26,476 bases of DNA from the NCBI GenBank assembly GCA_903867845.1, contig CAIPSZ010000035.1:1-26476 (forward strand), in the 5' to 3' direction. The stretch comes from Candidatus Kerfeldbacteria bacterium. Lineage in GTDB: Bacteria; Patescibacteriota; Patescibacteriia; PEXW01. The notes beneath the pieces are model-generated. The model was not told the DNA's origin and did not search any database. It saw only the letters and a program-made list of their open reading frames with translations. How positions within the stretch are numbered: the first letter of the stretch is position 1; each line of letters starts with the position of its first letter. Positions 21,693-26,476 of the stretch are shown one piece after another. The position numbers were made by a program, and so were the translations under genes.

Positions 21693-21877
21693 TACATAAA
21701 ATAAAATGTCGTCCTTTTTTTCTCCCGACGGCTAGGATTGTTTGTTTAGCAATTGCTATACTGCTGTTCACGTACTACGGCAGCAGCTAGCTGGCGATAG
21801 AGAATGTTTCTCACTCCACGGAGCTCTTCATCGAGAGACGTGGGCTAACCAGCGAGAGGGCTTAACCAAACAAGTAA
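21693..21877. other. Intergenic stretch left of repeat copy A
   Basis: No credible gene. A short plus-strand frame (from 21687, about 34 residues, hydrophobic end) has no SD. On the minus strand this is the sequence following the last hairpin of copy A. It includes GCTTAACC and GCTAACC near 21850-21864, reminiscent of attC core boxes but without a partner. Confidence 0.3.
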
Positions 21878-22016
21878 CCTCGTCATGGCAGCCAAGGTAT
21901 TCGCTGCTATGAGGAGGTTCTGTCATTGCTGACAGAACTTCAAGGTGCTGTGTAGATGTTCCTACCGACTTTCGTCATGAGGAACTTCTGTTTCTAGGCC
22001 GTCTACTCGGCGCCGA
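21878..22016 (-). repeat. Three-hairpin cassette repeat, copy A
   Basis: P1 is at 21878-21917 (GGCAGC/GCTGCT with flanking CCTC/GAGG). P2 is GTTCTGTC/GACAGAAC (21917-21938). P3 is at 21944-22014, with GGTGC/GGCGCC, GTAGATG/CGTCTAC and inner GTTCC/GGAAC. On the minus strand the inner loop is GAC-GAAA-GTC. It lies 10 nt after the stop of the receiver gene at 22026. Confidence 0.85.
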
Positions 22017-22025
22017 CTGTCTGCC

Positions 22026-22811
22026 CTAAGCGGAGATACGATCCAGGGAAGCCCGGGTATCGTAACCCACTTCTAATCCAGCCATGAACACATGATGAAG
22101 TATCTCCTCAAGGAACTTGGTTAAGTCCTTGGAGAGCTCATTATCACCATTCACGGTGTTTGCAAGGAAAGTGTGAACGGCGTTCTGACTGATAGAGCGG
22201 ACAGGAGGCATCTGCAACGAAAGCTGCAAAAATGAGACCAGCCGAGTACGTTTGTCTGACTCATCTTCGTAGAGCTCCCGCTGCTTTGCCTCCGACTCAT
22301 CAAAGGTGAACAACACAGTGTACTCGCCGGTTAGGTTATCGCGAACAATCGCGATCCTATCCCAGCGAATTTCACTGGCGCTACCCTTGGGAGTTACTGT
22401 GGGCGTACTAGGCATAGAAATATCCTCCACTTTTGTAGGTTTAGGTTGGCGTTCTTTCACGCTAAGCGAGCGGAGTATTCTCACCGTGTCTGGACTAAAC
22501 TTGTCTTCAGACACGTGAATGTCCAACTTCAACCATAGTTTCGGGGCCGAAGAGTTACCGATGATTTGGATTCCGGGACATTCCCGCTGCATCCATTCCA
22601 CTAGCGCTCGCCCAAGCGATTCGCCTTTGTAGTACCCATCAAGCAGGACGATGTCTGGCTCTTCTTGCTTTACAAGCAGGGTCGCTTCGTTAAATGTCTT
22701 TACATCTTGTACTTTGCAAAATGTAAAATCTTTCAGCGACTCCGCAAATGCTTCAAGAAAGCGCGCGCCGTAGGTCGTGGCTTCGTCGTCAACGATTAAA
22801 ACTTTCTTCAT
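22026..22811 (-). CDS. Receiver-domain protein with unknown C-terminal domain
   Basis: 261 residues. The REC domain (1-110) starts KKVLIVDDE, with acidic pair Asp8-Asp9, phosphoacceptor Asp58 (VLLDGYY), Ser87/88 (IGNSS) and Lys104 (EDKF), so the phosphorylation set is complete. A linker rich in Pro/Thr/Ser (120-145) leads to a roughly 115-residue domain I do not recognise, with no helix-turn-helix seen. SD GAGAGGG precedes the ATG. It has its own strong promoter and is followed directly by repeat copy A. No histidine kinase is in the window. Confidence 0.8.
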   Translation of the reverse strand: MKKVLIVDDEATTYGARFLEAFAESLKDFTFCKVQDVKTFNEATLLVKQEEPDIVLLDGYYKGESLGRALVEWMQRECPGIQIIGNSSAPKLWLKLDIHVSEDKFSPDTVRILRSLSVKERQPKPTKVEDISMPSTPTVTPKGSASEIRWDRIAIVRDNLTGEYTVLFTFDESEAKQRELYEDESDKRTRLVSFLQLSLQMPPVRSISQNAVHTFLANTVNGDNELSKDLTKFLEEILHHVFMAGLEVGYDTRASLDRISA

Positions 22812-22852
22812 TTTTCAACCCTCTCTATTTCTTTTTCTTTGTTTAACAGGGA

Positions 22853-22881
22853 AGCATATACAAGCTTTGAAATATTGTCAA
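22853..22881 (-). promoter_or_regulatory. Promoter of the 261-residue receiver gene
   Basis: On the minus strand: TTGACA (22881-22876), 17 nt, TATGCT (22858-22853). The region down to CTGTTAAA closely resembles the promoter at 26449-26476, suggesting duplication of promoter plus receiver. Confidence 0.82.
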
Positions 22882-22962
22882 GACTTTCCGACTAATTAGG
22901 TAAAAAAGGGGCTAATCTTAGCGATGTATCAATGCGAAATTTGTTATTATTTAGGAATAATA

Positions 22963-22991
22963 TTGACATTATCTTATCCACAGCGTATACT
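22963..22991 (+). promoter_or_regulatory. Promoter of trmB-like gene
   Basis: TTGACA (22963-22968), 17 nt, TATACT (22986-22991), a perfect or near-perfect match. The leader contains TATCGTCGG...TATCGACATA, a short repeat or imperfect palindrome that could be an operator. It is divergent from the receiver promoter about 80 nt away. Confidence 0.8.
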
Positions 22992-23020
22992 GGAAATATC
23001 GTCGGAAATTATCGACATAT

Positions 23021-23761
23021 ATGGAAATACCAGAATTACTTGCGGTTTTCGGCCTAAACGAGAAAAAAACCAGTATCTACCTCGCCGCCCTAGAAATGGG
23101 CCCATCTTCCGCATTGGCCCTGGCTGAGCGAGCAAATATTAAACGAACGACCGTATACGACCTTATTGATGAGCTGAAACGCTTAGGGTTAATTACTGAG
23201 ACAATTCGGGGGAAGCGAGCGCGGTATGCGGCAACCGACCCTGATCGGCTGAAAGACCTGGTACGGCGACAATCTCTTGCCTTGGAAGTCCTCCTCCCCC
23301 AGCTCAAGGCGCTCTACAACGTCCCCGGGGTGAAACCAGGGGTCCGCTACTTCGAGGGTATCGCTGGAGTACAGGCCGCCCTTGAGGACACGCTCACCGC
23401 GCAGGACAAAACCCTCCTTGGAATCCTCTCCATGGAAGACCTCTACGAAACTATTGGTGAAGCGTACATGGAAGACTACGTGAAGCGCCGTATTGCAATG
23501 GGGTACAAGCTCCGAGTCGTTCGATCGAAAGAGAAAGAAGTTGCCAAGCGGTGGCCATCGAGCAAGAAGGAGAACCGCGACCGCCGGTACGCACCAAAAG
23601 GGTACGTCTTCGGCATGACGCAGTACGTTTACGACAATAAGGTCTTGCTGCTCTCGAGCCGCAAAGAAAACTTCGCCATGGTCGTGGAGAGCGCAGACTA
23701 CGCGCGGAACCAGCGACAGCTCTTCGAGGCGCTCTGGCAGGTGAGCCAGCCAGCACTGTAA
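23021..23761 (+). CDS. TrmB-family transcriptional regulator
   Basis: 246 residues. The N-terminal winged helix-turn-helix (LLAVFGLNEKKTSIYLAALEMGPSSALALAERANIKRTTVYDLIDELKRLGLI) is the TrmB signature. It is followed by RGKRARYAATDPDRLKDLV, a coiled segment and a C-terminal ligand or PLD-like effector domain (GVRYFEGIAGVQAALEDTL...GYKLRVVRSK). TrmB proteins sense sugars in archaea; many CPR members have unknown effectors. Start ATG 23021, no SD. It lies divergently from the receiver gene and could control it or itself. Confidence 0.85.
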   Translation: MEIPELLAVFGLNEKKTSIYLAALEMGPSSALALAERANIKRTTVYDLIDELKRLGLITETIRGKRARYAATDPDRLKDLVRRQSLALEVLLPQLKALYNVPGVKPGVRYFEGIAGVQAALEDTLTAQDKTLLGILSMEDLYETIGEAYMEDYVKRRIAMGYKLRVVRSKEKEVAKRWPSSKKENRDRRYAPKGYVFGMTQYVYDNKVLLLSSRKENFAMVVESADYARNQRQLFEALWQVSQPAL

Positions 23762-23780
23762 ATAAAGTAAAATAGAAAAA

Positions 23781-23884
23781 ACACCCAGTTATTCACTAAG
23801 TGCTTTTTACAAAGTGCTGTGTAGATGTCCCTACCGACTTTCGTCATGAGGAACTGCTGTTGCCACGTTGACTACCTCAACGTC
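23781..23884 (-). repeat. Three-hairpin cassette repeat, copy B
   Basis: It shares AGTGCTGTGTAGATG and CTACCGACTTTCGTCATGAG with copy A, but P1/P2 are degenerate and the end is replaced by CGTTGACTACCTCAACG, lacking GGCGCC. It overlaps the stop of the 72-residue gene and abuts the end of the convergent trmB-like gene. Confidence 0.7.
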
Positions 23885-24095
23885 TGACCATTGCAGCGAA
23901 CTCATCTGGTGTAATGATGCGGAAATCTAGGTCGAGGTATTCACGGTGGGAATCTTCCTCCATGACCTGCCTAAATTCTTTTTCATGTTCCGCATCGTAG
24001 GCGAGTCCAGCGACAACCCTACCTGTTCGAAACCAATATTTTGCTGTTTCGGGGTTATTGGTCAGAACCGTACTATCATTTAGAAAACAGTACAT
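23877..24095 (-). CDS. Small acidic protein, 72 residues
   Basis: Start ATG at 24095 (MYCFLNDSTVL), with AAGGAGA 7 nt upstream; the frame opens 24 nt earlier. It ends DLDFRIITPDEFAAMVRR. No family recognised. It is the last ORF of the cassette-like run; its stop codon lies inside repeat copy B. Confidence 0.7.
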   Translation of the reverse strand: MYCFLNDSTVLTNNPETAKYWFRTGRVVAGLAYDAEHEKEFRQVMEEDSHREYLDLDFRIITPDEFAAMVRR

Positions 24096-24133
24096 TATTA
24101 TCTCCTTATATAAGCACATTGTGTAATTTGCTT

Positions 24134-24269
24134 TTTCTCAAATGACCATTCATATGGTTTTCTGAGAGAAATGGTCCATCAGAAGATGAACCAAAGGTAC
24201 AGTGTAGATGTTCCCACAGACTTTCGTCATGAGGAACTGCTGTTACTAGGCCGTCTACATCGGCGCCGT
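24134..24269 (-). repeat. Three-hairpin cassette repeat, copy C
   Basis: P1 is TTTCTCA/TGAGAGAAA (24134-24171), P2 is TGGTCCATC/GATGAACCA (24172-24193), and P3 is 24196-24267 with GTAGATG/CGTCTAC, inner GTTCC/GGAAC and terminal GGCGCC. It encodes the final codons and stop of the 55-residue gene. Confidence 0.85.
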
Positions 24270-24422
24270 CGGTCGTTGTGGCTTTTCGTTCCACCATTTT
24301 TCCATCTGAGCCTGCTCCTCAAGAACTACCTCTACAGACTTAGGAAACAGGGCTTCATGGAATAGCGGACAACGACGTTCCCAGTCTATACGGGCTTGTA
24401 GATACGTTTGCTCATCAAACAC
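24255..24422 (-). CDS. Small protein, 55 residues
   Basis: Start GTG at 24422, preceded by AGGAG with 6-nt spacing. The sequence begins FDEQTYLQARIDWERRCPLF and is charged, helical and Trp-rich near the end (EKWWNEKPQRPTAPM). Its last codons lie within the GGCGCC end of repeat copy C. No family recognised. The clear SD and cassette position support it. Confidence 0.65.
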   Translation of the reverse strand: MFDEQTYLQARIDWERRCPLFHEALFPKSVEVVLEEQAQMEKWWNEKPQRPTAPM

Positions 24423-24449
24423 TTCAAACTCCTATTCTTGTGTTATTTT

Positions 24450-24590
24450 CCTTCTCCAAAATGACAACTTACGATTATCATCTCGGAGAAAGGTCTATCA
24501 GGGGATAGACCAAAGGTGCTGTGTAGATGTTCCCACGGGTCTTCCAACCTTGGGGAACTTCTGTTTCTACGCCGTCTACTCGGCGCCGAA
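24450..24590 (-). repeat. Three-hairpin cassette repeat, copy D
   Basis: P1 is CCTTCTCC/GGAGAAAGG (24450-24493), P2 is GGTCTATC/GATAGACC (24492-24511), and P3 is 24515-24587 with inner GTTCCC/GGGAAC. On the minus strand the inner loop is GGTT-GGAA-GACC, again GNRA-like. It begins 4 nt after the stop of the secreted protein. Confidence 0.85.
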
Positions 24591-24593
24591 CGC

Positions 24594-25166
24594 TCACGGA
24601 TACACTGTGAGTGTCAGCCTGGTGAACTGCCCACCGAATTGCTTCGGTTGGTAGTGCCAGGTGAGCTCCACTTCTGCATGCGTACCCAGGCTCGTTCCAA
24701 TGAACGGGCCGGCATGCCAAGCGGCGGGAGCGTTGGAAGGTTTGTACACTTCCAACTCGCCCCCCACAGTGAGGCCGCGAACGTCGAGGCTCGCCCTCGT
24801 CGCGGTGAACCACGCGCGGCTGGCGGGGTACCACTCCACGTCTTGCCAGAACGTGAGTGATGCTTTCCGCAGCCACAGACGCGTGCTGGCTATCCACTCG
24901 CCGTCCGTCCCTTGCGGAAACGTGCGACCAATGAAGAGGTCCAGCGCGTGCTGGTGCGCTCCACCGAACCCAATTCTGGGCCCAATGAAACTCCACGCGT
25001 CAGTCGTATTGGGCGACTTCACCGCGAAACTCACGCTTTTTAGCTGAACGTGAGCTCCGAGCTCCTTCCCTGCGATGAGAAAACCTCGCAGGTAAGAAGT
25101 GTCAGCGATACACGCCTGACCAAGGACGACCACTACCGCTACAATTATCAAGGTAAACTTCTTCAT
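24594..25166 (-). CDS. Secreted beta-rich protein of unknown function
   Basis: 190 residues from the ATG at 25166, with GAGGAG SD. A signal peptide (MKKFTLIIVAVVVVLGQACIA) precedes an almost entirely beta-strand-like protein with alternating hydrophobic residues (KSVSFAVKS, ALDLFIGRTF, STRLWLRKASLTFWQDVEWYP, AEVELTWHYQP, FTRLTLTVYP). It ends in Tyr-Pro, not the Phe typical of outer-membrane barrels. A barrel-like or jelly-roll surface protein is possible; a lipoprotein is less so because GQAC is not a good lipobox. Confidence 0.7.
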   Translation of the reverse strand: MKKFTLIIVAVVVVLGQACIADTSYLRGFLIAGKELGAHVQLKSVSFAVKSPNTTDAWSFIGPRIGFGGAHQHALDLFIGRTFPQGTDGEWIASTRLWLRKASLTFWQDVEWYPASRAWFTATRASLDVRGLTVGGELEVYKPSNAPAAWHAGPFIGTSLGTHAEVELTWHYQPKQFGGQFTRLTLTVYP

Positions 25167-25195
25167 TTGTTCACTCCTCATTTTTGATTTTTTAC

Positions 25196-25330
25196 TTTCT
25201 CTCAGATGACCAGCGGAACTTCAGTACGGGCCGAAGTCCGCATTTCTGATGTGATTGATCATCTGGGAGAAAGTTCTGTCACTACTGACAGAACGGAAGC
25301 GCTGGCTACCGCTTGGTCCCAGTTGGAACG
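25196..25330 (-). repeat. Three-hairpin cassette repeat, copy E (divergent P3)
   Basis: P1 is the longest (TTTCTCTCAGATGA with TCATCTGGGAGAAA, 25196-25272), carrying an inner hairpin GCGGAACTTC/GAAGTCCGC. P2 is GTTCTGTC/GACAGAAC (25273-25294), identical in stem to copy A. The expected P3 is replaced by GCGCTGGCTACCGC and an unrelated stem extending into the 3' end of the 50-residue gene. Confidence 0.7.
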
Positions 25331-25458
25331 AAGATGTGCCGGCGTTCCAGGGCACGCTGCCCCGCGGGAACGGAGCCAAAGTAGCGGCCATCCCACGCAC
25401 AGTGCGCCTTCCGCAGCAGCCGAGTGGCTTGCTGCTCGAGCAATTTTCGAGAAATCAT
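25306..25458 (-). CDS. Small basic protein, 50 residues
   Basis: Start ATG at 25458 (MISRKLLEQQATRLLRKAHC), with GGGAGGG 6 nt upstream; the frame opens earlier, without an SD. Arg/Lys-rich and probably helical at the N-terminus. No family recognised. The stop lies inside copy E. Confidence 0.6.
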   Translation of the reverse strand: MISRKLLEQQATRLLRKAHCAWDGRYFGSVPAGQRALERRHIFVPTGTKR

Positions 25459-25475
25459 TTTTACCCTCCCTTTCA

Positions 25476-25612
25476 TTTTTTCCCAGGTAACCACCCCTAT
25501 CCCTGATTGCCTTGGAGAAAAACCCGTGTATTTATACTCTCAACGGGTGTTCGAGTAGGGATTTGGATTAATTGGTCCACTTCTGTTGCCAAGCTTTCCC
25601 CAGGCTCCGTTG
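25476..25612 (-). repeat. Three-hairpin cassette repeat, copy G (divergent P3)
   Basis: P1 is TTTTTTCCCAGG/CCTTGGAGAAAAA (25476-25522). P2 is ACCCGT/ACGGGT (25522-25548), closely like copy F. The P3 region keeps GTAGGGA and CTTCTGTT but is otherwise diverged. It lies immediately after the stop of the 29-residue gene. Confidence 0.65.
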
Positions 25613-25613
25613 T

Positions 25614-25703
25614 TTACAGCCACCTATGTATCGCTTCGGCGATGAGGCAGAGAACAACAACCAGTATGCATGCTACTGGGATCCAGCCACGACTGTATTT
25701 CAT
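25614..25703 (-). CDS. Single-helix membrane miniprotein, 29 residues
   Basis: Start ATG at 25703, with GGAAGGTGG upstream. Sequence MKYSRGWIPV, then ACILVVVLCLIAEAI as one membrane helix, then HRWL. Too short for standard gene finders. Support comes from the SD, the helix and its position between repeat copies F and G, equivalent to the other ORFs. Function unknown. Confidence 0.55.
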   Translation of the reverse strand: MKYSRGWIPVACILVVVLCLIAEAIHRWL

Positions 25704-25748
25704 TTTTCACCACCTTCCATACAGGTTTAAAAACAGTTAGTCTTTTTA

Positions 25749-25882
25749 GTTGAAGTATTGGAAATACTTTCTTCAGATGAAGTCCCGTTACATTTACACT
25801 CAAAACGGGTGATTGAGTTGTAGATGTTCTTCCGTCTTCGGCCAGAAGAACTTGCTGCGCCACGCCATCTACTAGGCGCCGT
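25749..25882 (-). repeat. Three-hairpin cassette repeat, copy F
   Basis: P1 is TTGAAGTATT/AATACTTTCTTCA (25749-25780), P2 is CCCGTT/AACGGG (25784-25809). P3 has GTAGATG/CATCTAC, a fully paired variant, inner GTTCTTC/GAAGAAC (25826-25851) and terminal GGCGCC (25875-25880). GGCGCC encodes the last two residues (Gly-Ala) of the receiver gene. Confidence 0.85.
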
Positions 25883-26399
25883 TGAGTTCCGGAAACAGAC
25901 GAGAGCGTTGCATGGCCATAAACCAATCCTTTACGAGTGGCGCGTCCTGCTGCTGGTTGCCTTCAACGAGTAGATTTCTCTCCTCATCGAAATGCGCATC
26001 CAGTCTGCAGTTTCGTGCTTCTTCGTAGGCTACTTTATAGTCTGCGCAGTGACTCGCTTCTCGCACCAGGCTCAACAGAGCGGAGATCCAATCACGGTGA
26101 TGATCGGAATCAGTGCAAATCACCGTCCGGATTCCGAAGTTCGAAGCCGTAAGGGCAAATACCAGGCCAACTGGTAGTTCTTCCTTCGGAGACGCAATCC
26201 AGTCTGCCATTACGCCTCTGTACTTCCCGACCGGCATGTGCAAATCGGTCAATACCGCGTCGAACTCGCCATGCTGGTGGATTAACAGTTTGCGAGCTTC
26301 AACAATATTGTCCACTGCAACTACCGCAAGGCCGTGCACTACCAGCTTCTGGGCGGAAGCGATGTTCCGCCGTTGGTCATCAATTACTAGTACCTTCAT
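25872..26399 (-). CDS. CPR-type single-domain receiver-like protein
   Basis: 175 residues from the ATG at 26399 (MKVLVIDDQ), with AAGGAG 7 nt upstream. Acidic Asp7-Asp8, phosphoacceptor-position Asp52 (VLTDLHMP) and Thr84 (FALTASN) are present. The usual Lys is absent, and VICTDSDHHRDW stands in its place. From memory, this PVG...ALTA...VTDTxHHDHP-like pattern is a common CPR family of short receivers, often in multiple copies. No output domain is seen. It heads the cassette-like run behind a strong promoter at the right edge. Confidence 0.78.
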   Translation of the reverse strand: MKVLVIDDQRRNIASAQKLVVHGLAVVAVDNIVEARKLLIHQHGEFDAVLTDLHMPVGKYRGVMADWIASPKEELPVGLVFALTASNFGIRTVICTDSDHHRDWISALLSLVREASHCADYKVAYEEARNCRLDAHFDEERNLLVEGNQQQDAPLVKDWFMAMQRSRLFPELNGA

Positions 26400-26448
26400 T
26401 GCAAACTCCTTTTTCAAATTTTTAATGATCATTTTTCTTTAACAGCGA

Positions 26449-26476
26449 AGTATACGGCTTTACAAAATAGTGTCAA
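26449..26476 (-). promoter_or_regulatory. Promoter of the cassette-like run
   Basis: On the minus strand: TTGACA (26476-26471), 16 nt, TATACT (26454-26449), then CGCTGTTAAAG. It is very similar in layout and sequence to the promoter at 22853-22881. It is the only strong promoter I see for the six ORFs between 26399 and 23877. Confidence 0.8.

Noticed and set aside
21476..21790. 104-residue plus-strand frame after tig
   Set aside because: It overlaps the terminator and the 49-residue gene with its promoter and SD on the other strand; no SD of its own.
21878..25882. Classical integron attC sites
   Set aside because: The repeats lack paired RYYYAAC/GTTRRRY core boxes and no IntI-type integrase is present. 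Only the cassette-like organisation is reported.

Overview
The window looks like chromosomal DNA of a Candidate Phyla Radiation (Patescibacteria) bacterium, probably Parcubacteria-like. The evidence is family-level recognition only: compact proteins, one XerC/D-like recombinase, a CPR-style AdoMet decarboxylase-like protein, CPR-style short receiver proteins, a VirB2-like small pilin and standard use of TGA as stop. I ran no database search, so the taxon is an inference.

Layout. 1-1678 (minus strand): XerC/D-like recombinase, tRNA-Arg(UCU), GIY-YIG protein and a cut-off Nudix protein. 1731-2297: no protein gene, but four tandem promoter/short RNA/terminator units. 2367-5746: rpsO, a NYN nuclease and pnp, an RNA-decay cluster with structured leaders. 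5806-9408: GT-C-like membrane protein, SpeD-like protein, then a tightly overlapping tspO/membrane protein/pilin-like/cytidylate-kinase-like operon. 9428-9880: a roughly 418-nt structured RNA gene with consensus promoter and terminator. 9918-11569: rnhB, a methyltransferase and a yraN-type nuclease, tightly linked. 11640-12366: two divergent small genes with strong Shine-Dalgarno (SD) sites. 12370-15894: nusA (with a terminator in its leader) and a K+-independent H+-pyrophosphatase. 15895-16421: no gene, but five long hairpins, three of them mutually exclusive. 16410-19135: two PlsC-type acyltransferases and a PaaK-like adenylate-forming enzyme, probably lipid or acyl-CoA metabolism. 19217-21637: zinc-ribbon membrane protein, trigger factor and a small basic protein.

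The most unusual part is 21878-26476. Seven minus-strand genes, mostly small and unrelated (two receivers, a secreted beta-rich protein and four proteins of 29-72 residues), are each followed by a copy of the same three-hairpin element of about 105-140 nt. Helix sequences differ between copies while pairing is kept. Each unit is therefore SD, then ORF, then structured repeat, which resembles a gene-cassette array. The repeats lack the R'/R'' core of integron attC sites and no integrase is nearby. Two receiver genes start the runs from closely similar sigma70 promoters, and a TrmB-like regulator lies divergently between them.

A second theme is initiation. Five genes (5818, 7658, 9918, 16422, 17684) have a -10-like hexamer ending exactly 6 nt before the start codon, implying leaderless mRNAs. 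Genes in the array and several other small genes instead have strong SD sites. REP-like palindromes occur as pairs directly upstream of the rpsO and tig promoters.
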